Below, piece after piece: positions 49,001 through 58,217 of a stretch of DNA of 64,000 bases. Source of the DNA: Misgurnus anguillicaudatus (Eukaryota > Chordata > Actinopteri > Cypriniformes > Cobitidae); assembly GCF_027580225.2 (NCBI RefSeq), contig NC_073340.2, forward strand, positions 34,057,001-34,121,000, written 5' to 3'. The notes under the pieces were generated by a model. It was given only the letters and a program-made list of their open reading frames with translations, did no database searches and had not been told where the DNA came from. A program made the translations under genes and the position numbers. Positions within the stretch are counted from its first letter, which is position 1; each line of letters starts with the position of its first letter.

Positions 49001-52000
49001 TAATTCAAGGAAATAGATCCAAAAAACAAAAAAGGGACACAAACCTCTTTTCTTTCTTTCAGATTCGTTAGCATGACAATAGTGGCTGATTTCTGTTCCC
49101 ATATCATTCTCCAGAAATCTGCAACAGTGTCCTGTTTTGGGCCTAAAACAAACGAACCAAAAATTAAATCCCATAGACACTCAGTCTTATTTCATCTGAT
49201 TACACCGTCATCCATAATCTCATTCAAGATAAAGCTTAATCATTTAATTTTAAAATTATGATGCGCTCACCTTGTGCTGCGATAAATTTATTTTTATCTT
49301 TATAACCCTGAAAAAAAGCAGTCGATTATGATCGTGTTATGAACAAATCTAATTTGATTCTAATACAATTTTTCATTTCATAAACTCAGATGTTTGGTTA
49401 TCACCAGGGTTTATATTTAGAATTGTTTAAAAAAAGAACTAAAACTTAATATGTATTATATAATTTGCGAAACTTACATCAATGTATGACGCATTGACAT
49501 AATCTGAACATGAAACTCCATCGATGGTTGTTAGAATCACTCGGGAATGATCATCTGGATAATGGGAATACAAAAATATGTTTATTTATATAACAAACAC
49601 ACAAAATAGACAACTGTTTCAATAAAATGTAAAGCATGAGTAAAAAAAAAACTATGTGTGAAAATATATGCAAAAATAACTTCAAAATAGAGAAATGACA
49701 CTGATGTGGCTCTTAGACAGAAGGAACTGAGAGTGATAAAAGTTGAATTTAGAGAAGTGGAGTCCGGCGCGTGAGGCTGTCCGTAGTACTGTGATAAAAC
49801 TTTCGGTTTGATATCTAAGTAATACATATAACCCACACACAACCTATAGGTTTCTCAATGGCCACTGAGATACTAACCAAAGAGCTAAAGCCAACACTGA
49901 GATATTAACTGATATAATGTCAGAGTAGATGCCAATACAGTTAATGTAGCCACATATCAGCCAGGAGAGAACAGCAGTCCATATATATGCCCACTTGATA
50001 TATAAATGTTTTCACCATAAAATCATCAGAAATGCTCATTGCAATTCAATGTGTGTTAACTTACATGGTAAGATGTTTGGATATCTGTTTTTCTCCTTGT
50101 TTTCCTCTTTATTTGCCTCTTCACATGTTCCTTGTGTTGAGCCTCCGGGTAATGACTGTCAACAGCACAAAATAAACATCACCAAATCAACATATGATAT
50201 TGTTTATAGTGTGTTTAATGTGTATAATGTATATCATGATTATGTATATAGTGTGTTTAATGTGTATGAAGTACAGTATAGTAAATGTAATGTGTATATA
50301 GTGTGGTTTATGAGTATATAGTGTGCTTAATGTGTATAATGTACAGTATAGTATATTTAATGTGTATGTAGTGTGTTTAATCATGTATATCATGTTTAAT
50401 GTGTTTATAGTGTGTTTAATGTGCATAAAGTACAGGATAGTAAATGTAATCTGTATATAGTGTGGTTAATGTGTATATAGTGTGCTTAATGTGTATAATG
50501 TACAGTATAGTATAATTAATGTGTATGAAGCGTGTTTAATGTGTATAATGTATATCATGTTTAATGTGTATATAGTGTGTTTAATAGGTATAAATTACAG
50601 TATAGTAAATGTAATGTGTATATAGTGTGGTTTATGAGTATATAGTGGGCTTAATGTGTATAATGTACAGTATAGTATTTTTAATGTGTATGTAGTGTGT
50701 TTAATCATGTATATCATGTTTAATGTGTTTATAGTGTGTTTAATGTGCATAAAGTACAGGATAGTAAATGTAATCTGTATATAGTGTGGTTAATGTGTAT
50801 ATAGTGTGCTTAATGTGTATAATGTACAGTATAGTATAATTAATGTGTATGAAGCGTGTTTAATGTGTATAATGTATATCATGTTTAATGTGTATATAGT
50901 GTGTTTAATAGGTATAAATTACAGTATAGTAAATGTAATGTGTATATAGTGTGGTTTATGAGTATATAGTGGGCTTAATGTGTATAATGTACAGTATAGT
51001 ATTTTTAATGTGTATGTAGTGTGTTTAATCATGTATATCATGTTTAATGTGTTTATAGTGTGTTTAATGTGCATAAAGTACAGGATAGTAAATGTAATCT
51101 GTATATAGTGTGGTTAATGTGTATATAGTGTGCTTAATGTGTATAATGTACAGTATAGTATAATTAATGTGTATGAAGCGTGTTTAATGTGTATAATGTA
51201 TATCATGTTTAATGTGTATGTAGTGTGTTTAATGTGTATAAATTACAGTATAGTAAATGTAATGTGTATATAGTGTGGTTTATGAGTATATAGTGGGCTT
51301 AATGTGTATAATGTACAGTATAGTATTTTTAATGTGTATGTAGTGTGTTTAATCATGTATATCATGTTTAATGTGTTTATAGTGTGTTTAATGTGCATAA
51401 AGTACAGGATAGTAAATGTAATTTGTATATAGTGTGGTTAATGTGTATATAGTGTGCTTAATGTGTATAATGTACAGTATAGTATAATTAATGTGTATGA
51501 AGCGTGTTTAATGTGTATAATGTATATCATGTTTAATGTGTATGTAGTGTGTTTAATAGGTATAAATTACAGTATAGTAAATGTAATGTGTATATAGTGT
51601 GGTTTATGAGTATATAGTGGGCTTAATGTGTATAATGTACAGTATAGTATTTTTAATGTGTATGTAGTGTGTTTAATCATGTATATCATGTTTAATGTGT
51701 TTATAGTGTGTTTAATGTGCATAAAGTACAGGATAGTAAATGTAATCTGTATATAGTGTGGTTAATGTGTATATAGTGTGCTTAATGTGTATAATGTACA
51801 GTATAGTATAATTAATGTGTATGAAGCGTGTTTAATGTGTATAATGTATATCATGTTTAATGTGTATATAGTGTGTTTAATAGGTATAAATTACAGTATA
51901 GTAAATGTAATGTGTATATAGTGTGGTTTATGAGTATATAGTGGGCTTAATGTGTATAATGTACAGTATAGTATTTTTAATGTGTATGTAGTGTGTTTAA

Positions 52001-55000
52001 TCATGTATATCATGTTTAATGTGTTTATAGTGTGTTTAATGTGCATAAAGTACAGGATAGTAAATGTAATCTGTATATAGTGTGGTTAATGTGTATATAG
52101 TGTGCTTAATGTGTATAATGTACAGTATAGTATAATTAATGTGTATGAAGCGTGTTTAATGTGTATAATGTATATCATGTTTAATGTGTATATAGTGTGT
52201 TTAATAGGTATAAATTACAGTATAGTAAATGTAATGTGTATATAGTGTGGTTTATGAGTATATAGTGGGCTTAATGTGTATAATGTACAGTATAGTATTT
52301 TTAATGTGTATGTAGTGTGTTTAATCATGTATATCATGTTTAATGTGTTTATAGTGTGTTTAATGTGCATAAAGTACAGGATAGTAAATGTAATCTGTAT
52401 ATAGTGTGGTTAATGTGTATATAGTGTGCTTAATGTGTATAATGTACAGTATAGTATAATTAATGTGTATGAAGCGTGTTTAATGTGTATAATGTATATC
52501 ATGTTTAATGTGTATGTAGTGTGTTTAATGTGTATAAATTACAGTATAGTAAATGTAATGTGTATATAGTGTGGTTTATGAGTATATAGTGGGCTTAATG
52601 TGTATAATGTACAGTATAGTATTTTTAATGTGTATGTAGTGTGTTTAATCATGTATATCATGTTTAATGTGTTTATAGTGTGTTTAATGTGCATAAAGTA
52701 CAGGATAGTAAATGTAATTTGTATATAGTGTGGTTAATGTGTATATAGTGTGCTTAATGTGTATAATGTACAGTATAGTATAATTAATGTGTATGAAGCG
52801 TGTTTAATGTGTATAATGTATATCATGTTTAATGTGTATGTAGTGTGTTTAATAGGTATAAATTACAGTATAGTAAATGTAATGTGTATATAGTGTGGTT
52901 TATGAGTATATAGTGGGCTTAATGTGTATAATGTACAGTATAGTATTTTTAATGTGTATGTAGTGTGTTTAATCATGTATATCATGTTTAATGTGTTTAT
53001 AGTGTGTTTAATGTGCATAAAGTACAGGATAGTAAATGTAATCTGTATATAGTGTGGTTAATGTGTATATAGTGTGCTTAATGTGTATAATGTACAGTAT
53101 AGTATAATTAATGTGTATGAAGCGTGTTTAATGTGTATAATGTATATCATGTTTAATGTGTATATAGTGTGTTTAATAGGTATAAATTACAGTATAGTAA
53201 ATGTAATGTGTATATAGTGTGGTTTATGAGTATATAGTGGGCTTAATGTGTATAATGTACAGTATAGTATTTTTAATGTGTATGTAGTGTGTTTAATCAT
53301 GTATATCATGTTTAATGTGTTTATAGTGTGTTTAATGTGCATAAAGTACAGGATAGTAAATGTAATCTGTATATAGTGTGGTTAATGTGTATATAGTGTG
53401 CTTAATGTGTATAATGTACAGTATAGTATAATTAATGTGTATGAAGCGTGTTTAATGTGTATAATGTATATCATGTTTAATGTGTATATAGTGTGTTTAA
53501 TAGGTATAAATTACAGTATAGTAAATGTAATCTGTATATAGTGTGGTTTATGAGTATATAGTGGGCTTAATGTGTATAATGTACAGTATAGTATTTTTAA
53601 TGTGTATGTAGTGTGTTTAATCATGTATATCATGTTTAATGTGTTTATAGTGTGTTTAATGTGCATAAAGTACAGGATAGTAAATGTAATCTGTATATAG
53701 TGTGGTTAATGTGTATATAGTGTGCTTAATGTGTATAATGTACAGTATAGTATAATTAATGTGTATGAAGCGTGTTTAATGTGTATAATGTATATCATGT
53801 TTAATGTGTATATAGTGTGTTTAATAGGTATAAATTACAGTATAGTAAATGTAATGTGTATATAGTGTGGTTTATGAGTATATAGTGGGCTTAATGTGTA
53901 TAATGTACAGTATAGTATTTTTAATGTGTATGTAGTGTGTTTAATCATGTATATCATGTTTAATGTGTTTATAGTGTGTTTAATGTGCATAAAGTACAGG
54001 ATAGTAAATGTAATCTGTATATAGTGTGGTTAATGTGTATATAGTGTGCTTAATGTGTATAATGTACAGTATAGTATAATTAATGTGTATGAAGCGTGTT
54101 TAATGTGTATAATGTATATCATGTTTAATGTGTATATAGTGTGTTTAATAGGTATAAATTACAGTATAGTAAATGTAATGTGTATATAGTGTGGTTTATG
54201 AGTATATAGTGGGCTTAATGTGTATAATGTACAGTATAGTATTTTTAATGTGTATGTAGTGTGTTTAATCATGTATATCATGTTTAATGTGTTTATAGTG
54301 TGTTTAATGTGCATAAAGTACAGGATAGTAAATGTAATCTGTATATAGTGTGGTTAATGTGTATATAGTGTGCTTAATGTGTATAATGTACAGTATAGTA
54401 TAATTAATGTGTATGAAGCGTGTTTAATGTGTATAATGTATATCATGTTTAATGTGTATATAGTGTGTTTAATAGGTATAAATTACAGTATAGTAAATGT
54501 AATGTGTATATAGTGTGGTTTATGAGTATATAGTGGGCTTAATGTGTATAATGTACAGTATAGTATTTTTAATGTGTATGTAGTGTGTTTAATCATGTAT
54601 ATCATGTTTAATGTGTTTATAGTGTGTTTAATGTGCATAAAGTACAGGATAGTAAATGTAATCTGTATATAGTGTGGTTAATGTGTACATAGTGTGCTTA
54701 ATGTGTATAATGTACAGTATAGTATATTTAATGTGTATGAAGCGTGTTTTATGTGTATAATGTATATCATGTTTAATGTGTATTTAGTGTGTTAAATTTG
54801 TATAAAGTACAATATAGTAAATGTAATGTGTACATAGTGTTGTTTATGAGTATATAGTGCTTTTAATGTGTATAACCTACATTATAGTATTTTTAATGTG
54901 TATCTAGTGTGTTTAATGTGTATAATGTATATAATGTTAATGTGTATATAGTGTGTTTAATTTGTATAAAGTACAGTATAGTAAATGTAATGTGTATATA

Positions 55001-57854
55001 GTGTGGTTTATGAGTATATAGTGCTTAATGTGTATAACCTACAGTATAGTATTTTTAATGTGTATGTAGTGTGTTTAATATGTATATCATGTATATCATG
55101 TAAAATGTGTATATAGTGTGTTTAATGTGTATGAAGTACAGTATAGTAAATGTAATGTGTATATAGTGTGGTTTATGAGTATATAGTGCTTAATGTGTAT
55201 AATGTACAGTCTAGTATATTTAATGTGTATGAAGCGTGTTTTATGTGTATAATGTATATTATGTTTAATGTGTATATAGTGTGTTAAATTTGTATAAAGT
55301 ACAGTAAAGTAAATGTAATGTGTACATAGTGTGGTTTATGTGTATATAGTGTGCTTAATGTGTATAATGTACAGTATAGTATATTTAATGTGTATGAAGC
55401 GTGTTTTATGTGTATAATGTATATCATGTTTAATGTGTTTATAGTGTGTTACATTTATATAAAGTACAGTATAGTAAATGTAATGTGTACAGTATATAGT
55501 GTGGTTTATGTGTATATTGCGTTTAACTTGCTAGATAGGTTGCACATGCCTGTTGATTAGATATAATTGTTGAGCGCTTGTGCTCACGTTATTTTGTGTG
55601 CATTATTTACATGCTACTGTAGTCACACTCCTTTAAGATAATGTAATAATTAATAGTGGGAAATAACAATCTTCGCGCTATCTATCATTGTTCGCCAGAC
55701 GTTCTACAACATCTGCTTTCGTTTGTGTTTATTAACCCTTTAGTTTCACTTAATCACACAGTTATTCCTGTTAAAGGTATCTGTTAAAAACATTTAATTC
55801 ATTAATAATCTAGTACATGTTCATTTTCTGTCATAGTTTCTTCAAAATTACATTTTATTTGAGTGTTTTAAATAAAAATATTTTCATTTTCATCATGATG
55901 CGTACACCCTGCCCCTTTGATTACTATGCCTCCGGGTTCACCCACAAGCCCTAGCCTACCACCTTAACTAACCCATTTTTTTGCGGAAGACCCTGTAGTG
56001 TGTTTAATGTTAACAGTATGTAGTGTGTTAAATCAGTGAAATGTACAGTATATTGATTGTGTATTGTGTATAATATATAGGGTATATTGTGTAGTGCATA
56101 TTGTGTTTAATGTGTATAGTGTCTAGTATACTGTCTAGAGTATAGAGTGTTTAATATGTACAATGTACAGTATAGTATATTTAATGTGTATACAGTGTGT
56201 TTAATGTGTATACAGTACTTTCCGGACTATAAGCCGAATCATTCAAAAATGCATCATTAAGACGAAATAACATAAGTCGCAGTGGCCTATACGTCGCGTT
56301 TATTTAGAAAATTATTTCACAAAATCCAAGCCGAAGAACAGCCATTTAATCTGGAAAGGCGAGTTATTCAACTAAACAATAGCAGACAGAAAAGCAGGCT
56401 GAATAGATGTCTGTACGTTAACGTAACATTGTCAGTTATTTAAACGATAAACCATAGCATACAGAACTTACCTGGAAGGTTGAATAGTCTAAATTAACCG
56501 AACAAGCCAACTAGCGTGAAGTTCGCATACTCGTCGTTCCACATCACTGAATCCATTGAATTACATAAATACAGAAGCAGCATATAGCGGACTTTTGTGG
56601 CTGTAGACGGTAATGTTGACTCTTGCCTTATAAATGTCAAAATTAATTCATACTGACTTACAAGGCGCACCTGAATATAAGACGCAGCACCAGCCAAGTT
56701 ATGAAAAAAATGCGGCTTATAGACCGAAAAATACGGTATAGTGTAGTGTATAGTGTGTTTAATGTAGGCTACTGAATATAAAGTGTTCAGTGTGTATTGT
56801 ATATTCTGTGCATTGTGTGAATAGTATGCAGTTTAAACACACTGCAGTGCTGTGGTCAACATACTTGTGTATGTTAAAATGACAAAGTAATCTGATTTGA
56901 ATTAACACTGACGCTATTCTTACAGAACGATGTATTTGAGATAAACTCACCGTGTTGTTCAAATTCCCACCAAACCCGTCCTTGTGTTATTGCTGCACTG
57001 TTAGTTAAGCTTTGTTCCTGTATGTAAAACCTATTGTTTAACCTGAATAACTTCTTCCATTCCGACTTAAACAGTTTAAGTGGCTATTTAGATTGTTGAG
57101 CTTTAACGCATTGTTTCCATGACAAAACATGCACATGCTTCATATGGAGTCTGTTCTGAATCACAGGCCTGTAAGAGGACCCAATCTAAAAGTGGATGAC
57201 GGGGGCTTTCTCAAATGACTCAATGCCCGATGACTCCTTAACGTTTTTTAATTCCAGTAATTCTCAATGGGAACTGAGCATCTGAGCTGTCAGCAAATGT
57301 GGAGGAATATTTGCTGATTCACACGAATGCGGTCCGAAGGTTTTCTAGCCGTTAATAGCATTGCAATACCGCAGCATCAGCTTCTTTAGCAGCGTTGAAC
57401 AAAACAACAATTTCTCCACTACTGTTGCCACTAAATATACAGCAAAACCGGCCTAATATGATATATAATTAGTGATAAGTAACACATGCATTAGCAGACC
57501 TACATGTATTACAGTAACTATTTGTATTTTATTTCGGATTGTAATGTCTAGTGGTGTCATTAAAGTAGTTAATGTGGCTGTCTGGCCATCAGACATGGGG
57601 CTGAACACATCAATATGGATCCATGCCAATCTCAGTATGGCAATACTATAGAATTTTGCATAGCAATTTGTGTACATCACACACATAACCACACACAACA
57701 GACACACAAAAACTTACAGTGTACTCTTCCCGGAAGAGTTTTCCATCATCGGCAGAGCGTATCCGATACTCATCTTCCAAGTTGTCTACGGGGATGGGGA
57801 AATATGTTTTGGAGGAGGACGGAGATCTAGGCAGTAAGACCACGGTCTGTTGTT
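34140..57854 (-). CDS. ptpre: Receptor-type tyrosine phosphatase epsilon, 3' sixteen coding exons (5' part outside window)
   Basis: Sixteen exons encode about 598 residues that follow vertebrate PTPRE (roughly residue 101 to the end of a 700-residue family member). PTPRE is a membrane or cytosolic tyrosine phosphatase acting on phosphotyrosine proteins such as Src-family kinases and Kv channels (family knowledge). Exons, 5' to 3': 57718-57854, 50065-50155, 49478-49554, 49271-49307, 49045-49142, 44972-45091, 44722-44885, 41818-41953, 39657-39800, 39453-39546, 37476-37552, 37254-37388, 37035-37160, 36572-36723, 35285-35420, 34140-34214. Visible motifs are the juxtamembrane [12 protein letters not shown], the KNRYPN phosphotyrosine loop, D1 WPD and [10 protein letters not shown], and D2 WPE and [13 protein letters not shown] in D2 is normal for the weak second domain. 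The frame is open throughout and ends DYANFK-stop. Three junctions are odd: no GT donor after exons 10 and 12, and a shifted exon 8/9 junction. PTPRA is the closest alternative, but the QQTVVLL and IRSADD segments favour epsilon. Confidence 0.93.
34215..35284 (-). other. ptpre: ptpre last intron (1.07 kb)
   Basis: Donor GTG/gttagt, acceptor tttctcag. Contains the dispersed repeat at 34664-35075, an (AT)n run near 34330-34350 and AAAT repeats near 34528-34562. Confidence 0.8.
34664..35075 (-). repeat. Dispersed repeat (copy 2), inside ptpre intron
   Basis: Reverse-oriented relative of 23103-23480: attgccactttgtaggtgtg, ccttctgacatcacaagggg, ctgggttgatctttttcac and gagaacccaattatagcact. Confidence 0.65.
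35285..35420 (-). CDS. ptpre: ptpre exon 15 (D2): second signature loop
   Basis: 136 bp; completes [17 protein letters not shown] and continues [13 protein letters not shown] to RPHMVQTV. Acceptor tatacag, donor GTG/gttagt. Joins exon 16 to give VQTVEQY, the full-length version of the motif that is short in D1. Confidence 0.94.
35421..36571 (-). other. ptpre: ptpre intron (1.15 kb)
   Basis: Canonical gtaaca...tatacag. Contains the TTAA-family copy at 35510-35954 and AT-rich runs of aaatatatatttt type at 36050-36510. Confidence 0.8.
35510..35954 (-). mobile_element. TTAA-family element copy, 3' end truncated
   Basis: Ends gggaaagagttaac at its 5' side and shares ttgagcaaaaagctgaaata, cctctgctttcaaac and gtggataatta words with 16813-17519. 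Confidence 0.65.
36572..36723 (-). CDS. ptpre: ptpre exon 14 (D2): WPE loop
   Basis: 152 bp; [20 protein letters not shown], then [20 protein letters not shown] and [10 protein letters not shown] plus AG. It has WPE instead of WPD, as is normal for the second domain, and the D2 Cys. Acceptor tgacag, donor CTGCAG/gtaaca. Confidence 0.94.
36972..37023. repeat. (CA)n microsatellite beside a ptpre splice donor
   Basis: About 26 CA units; read as (GT)n in the transcript, starting about 11 bases after the exon 13 donor. Likely length-polymorphic. Confidence 0.95.
37035..37160 (-). CDS. ptpre: ptpre exon 13 (D2)
   Basis: 126 bp in phase 0; [20 protein letters not shown] to KDLLLTYGP. Acceptor tgttacag, donor CCT/gtgagt. 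A (GT)26 tract follows the donor by about 11 bases on the transcript strand. Confidence 0.92.
37254..37388 (-). CDS. ptpre: ptpre exon 12 (D2); donor lacks GT
   Basis: 135 bp; [20 protein letters not shown] through [10 protein letters not shown]. Acceptor tttttgcag. The expected donor after CAG reads GACACA instead of GT. A cryptic in-frame donor ATC/gtaatg lies 33 bp inside the exon (exon would then start at 37287 on the plus strand). Confidence 0.9.
37476..37552 (-). CDS. ptpre: ptpre exon 11 (D2)
   Basis: 77 bp; [20 protein letters not shown] then ASFID. Acceptor tgttttag, donor GAT/gtaagt. D2 counterpart of exon 3, same length and phase. Confidence 0.93.
37957..38162. mobile_element. 206-bp palindromic MITE, TA-flanked, inside ptpre intron
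   Basis: Same family as 28375-28576, flanked by TA at 37955-37956 and 38163-38164. The centre (gattagtaaagtaaaataaa) is the reverse complement of that in the other copy. Confidence 0.8.
38735..39008. mobile_element. TIR element TAGACGGTTTCA...TGAAACCGTCTA
   Basis: Twelve-base inverted termini next to TA; partial relative at 29145-29342. Non-coding. Confidence 0.65.
39453..39546 (-). CDS. ptpre: ptpre exon 10: start of D2; donor lacks GT
   Basis: 94 bp; [20 protein letters not shown], then [11 protein letters not shown] plus one base. Acceptor tttttcag. By homology the exon must end at CCAT to join exon 11, but the next bases are ATGATTTTA, not GT. Those nine bases equal the first nine bases of exon 11. 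Confidence 0.88.
39657..39800 (-). CDS. ptpre: ptpre exon 9: end of D1 and inter-domain linker
   Basis: 144 bp in phase 0; begins [20 protein letters not shown] and ends RVGLEEEFK. Acceptor ttacag; donor AAG/gtgaga. By homology two residues (usually Met-Gln) should precede the Tyr. Here the CAG that would encode that Gln serves as the acceptor. Confidence 0.9.
40048..40970. mobile_element. Palindromic MITE remnant interrupted by a hAT element
   Basis: tcgatgagcaaaatgaccta (left) and gtctagtttttagacaaaaa (right of the insertion) belong to the CACTGCAAAA palindrome family. The interruption is at 40091-40830. Confidence 0.65.
40091..40830. mobile_element. 740-bp non-autonomous hAT element with 8-bp target duplication
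   Basis: TIRs TAAGGGTGTCACGATTTA and, reversed, TAGGGGTGTCACGATTCT. Target duplication GAAAATAA at 40083-40090 and 40831-40838. The interior itself contains an inverted repeat (tatgaagagtttcgttgcaa / ttgcaaagaaactcttcata, around 40243-40480). The small frame at 40166-40393 is not transposase. Confidence 0.85.
40992..41285. mobile_element. Palindromic MITE (third variant), TA-flanked
   Basis: Arms contain aaaaatgaatgtcttactt and aagtaagacattcattttt, with a gcagtaagaaaaataaactt / aatttgtcttactgcactgg core. Confidence 0.65.
41299..41609. mobile_element. Palindromic MITE, atgactttct variant
   Basis: gcaaaaaatgactttcttac...gtaagaaagtcattttcagtg; same family as the left half of 8923-9703. Confidence 0.65.
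41818..41953 (-). CDS. ptpre: ptpre exon 8 (D1): catalytic signature loop
   Basis: 136 bp completing [18 protein letters not shown], with the P-loop Arg, and ending [11 protein letters not shown]. The QRSQL segment differs from the usual QRPQM. Acceptor tgtcag, donor GAC/gtgagt. The conserved QTxxQY motif should continue in exon 9, but the next canonical acceptor falls two codons later than expected. Confidence 0.92.
43454..43805. mobile_element. 352-bp MITE with 36-bp perfect TIRs
   Basis: Both ends read TAGTGCTGGGCAAAGATTAA followed by tcgcgattaatcgcat. The interior is AT/GT-rich with a (GT)n run at 43686-43701. Probably hAT-derived; the target duplication is not clear. Confidence 0.75.
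44116..44591. mobile_element. 476-bp fold-back MITE
   Basis: CACTGCAAAAAAAAATGATT to AATCATTTTTTGCAGTG with long inverted arms (gagcaaaacgacccaagaaa / tttcttgggtcgttttgctc). Confidence 0.75.
44722..44885 (-). CDS. ptpre: ptpre exon 7 (D1): WPD loop and start of the catalytic signature
   Basis: 164 bp; encodes [20 protein letters not shown] followed by [15 protein letters not shown] and ends GPIVVHC plus AG. It carries the WPD general-acid loop and the catalytic Cys of D1. Acceptor ccgcag, donor CTGCAG/gtatga. Confidence 0.94.
44972..45091 (-). CDS. ptpre: ptpre exon 6 (D1)
   Basis: 120 bp, phase 0 on both sides; [20 protein letters not shown] through RKFCVQY. Acceptor ctctgtag, donor TAT/gtaagt. 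Confidence 0.93.
45540..45615 (+). repeat. SINE 3' tail fragment
   Basis: Contains cgccttggataaaagcgtct followed by gctaaaggcctaaatgtaaa. Confidence 0.6.
46984..47316. mobile_element. Probable hAT-type MITE (GCTGTTTCTCAATTC ends)
   Basis: Left gctgtttctcaattccaaaa; right, reversed, gctgtattgtttctcaatat. The interior repeats acttgcgttctcgtg / caagaacttgcgttcttgag words. Class tentative. Confidence 0.45.
47619..48333. mobile_element. 715-bp fold-back element flanked by TTAA
   Basis: AGGACAAATTCGGTATTTTA...TAAAATACCGAACTTGTCCT, arms of about 280 bp (gttcactgatatgctcacac-type words recur reversed), TTAA at 47615-47618 and 48334-48337. Confidence 0.8.
49045..49142 (-). CDS. ptpre: ptpre exon 5 (D1)
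   Basis: 98 bp; [20 protein letters not shown] and on to NLKERKE. Acceptor gttttag; donor GAG/gtttgt, a weak but GT-containing site. Confidence 0.92.
49271..49307 (-). CDS. ptpre: ptpre exon 4 (D1), 37-bp microexon
   Basis: Encodes [12 protein letters not shown] plus one base of Gly. Acceptor ttttttcag, donor CAAG/gtgagc. Very short but in the correct phase and closely matching the family. Confidence 0.9.
49478..49554 (-). CDS. ptpre: ptpre exon 3 (D1)
   Basis: 77 bp; encodes [25 protein letters not shown] of D1. Acceptor atccag, donor GAT/gtaagt. The same 77-bp exon form recurs in D2 (exon 11), reflecting the ancient domain duplication. Confidence 0.92.
50065..50155 (-). CDS. ptpre: ptpre exon 2: start of D1, KNRYPN loop
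   Basis: 91 bp beginning [10 protein letters not shown] and ending [11 protein letters not shown] plus one base. KNRYPN is the phosphotyrosine-recognition loop of classical PTPs. Acceptor ttgacag; donor CCAT/gtaagt, strong. The homologous D2 junction has the same phase but lacks GT. Confidence 0.93.
50200..55525. repeat. Satellite array: 324-bp dimeric higher-order repeat in a ptpre intron
   Basis: Basic word is about 20 bases (gtgtatatagtgtgtttaat). These build two monomer types, A (159 bp) and B (165 bp; contains tgtatgaagcgtgtttaat), alternating as a 324-bp unit. The gaagcg mark occurs at 50527, 50851, 51175 and so on to 54739, exactly every 324 bases, 14 times with no indel. Both edges (before about 50400 and after about 54780) are diverged and irregular. 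No coding capacity. Confidence 0.95.
56211..56738. mobile_element. Pogo/Tigger-like MITE (CCGGACTATAAGCCG termini)
   Basis: Left TACAGTACTTTCCGGACTAT; right, reversed, TACCGTATTTTTCGGTCTAT, both followed by AAGCCG-like sequence and bounded by TA. Inserted into a decayed extension of the satellite (tgtttaatgtgtata on both sides). No transposase. Confidence 0.75.
57718..57854 (-). CDS. ptpre: ptpre exon 1 of window: juxtamembrane segment
   Basis: 137 bp, starting in phase after a preceding G (splits a Glu codon) and ending in phase 0. It encodes [20 protein letters not shown] and continues to [15 protein letters not shown], the segment just inside the membrane that leads into D1. The acceptor is ccacag and the donor is ACT/gtaagt, both strong. 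The exon supplying the phase-1 G upstream was not recognised within the window. Confidence 0.92.
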
Positions 57855-58077
57855 CTGTGGAGGGATACAATAATGTAGAATATGGTTAGATAATAAGATC
57901 ATTTTTATTTCATGCTTTCTACACAAGTATACATTTTTAATTTCCATTTCCACCGAAATGAGATACACCCGAAAACAATTGCATGCTTTAGCTACACTTA
58001 ACAGACACAAGGGCTGTATTAACTTAAAAACCTAGACTGTTACTCAAGAAGAGCACATTTTCTATTATTGCATTACA

Positions 58078-58217
58078 TTTGGATTTACGCATTTGGCAGA
58101 CGCTTTTATCCACTTACAGTTCATTCAATTTTATCCATATGCATGTTTCTGGGGGATCGAAGTCGAAACCATGACCTTTGCACTGCTAATACTAATGCTC
58201 TACCATCGGAGTTACAG
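58078..58217 (-). repeat. tRNA-derived SINE, minus strand
   Basis: Reverse complement shows an A-box-like gatggtagagcattagta, then ggtcatggtttcgacttcg and the tail gtggataaaagcgtctgcca. Confidence 0.7.

Larger units (their letters stand above)
45092..49044 (-). other. ptpre: ptpre intron (3.95 kb) with transposon debris
   Basis: Contains a SINE tail (45540-45615), a probable hAT-type element (46984-47316), a TTAA-flanked fold-back element (47619-48333) and a short palindromic repeat around 48800-48985. A dispersed-looking segment at 46475-46690 was not classified. No coding exon is expected, because exons 5 and 6 join in frame and match the family without a gap. Confidence 0.75.
50156..57717 (-). 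other. ptpre: ptpre intron (7.56 kb) carrying a satellite array
   Basis: Canonical gt...ag intron between the juxtamembrane exon and the exon with KNRYPN. Most of it is the tandem repeat at 50200-55525 and a pogo-like element at 56211-56738. The rest (55526-56210, 56739-57717) is AT-rich and shows no coding signal. Confidence 0.8.

Noticed and set aside
50200..55525. CRISPR-like array
   Set aside because: No constant repeat with unique spacers; it is a contiguous tandem satellite in an animal genome.
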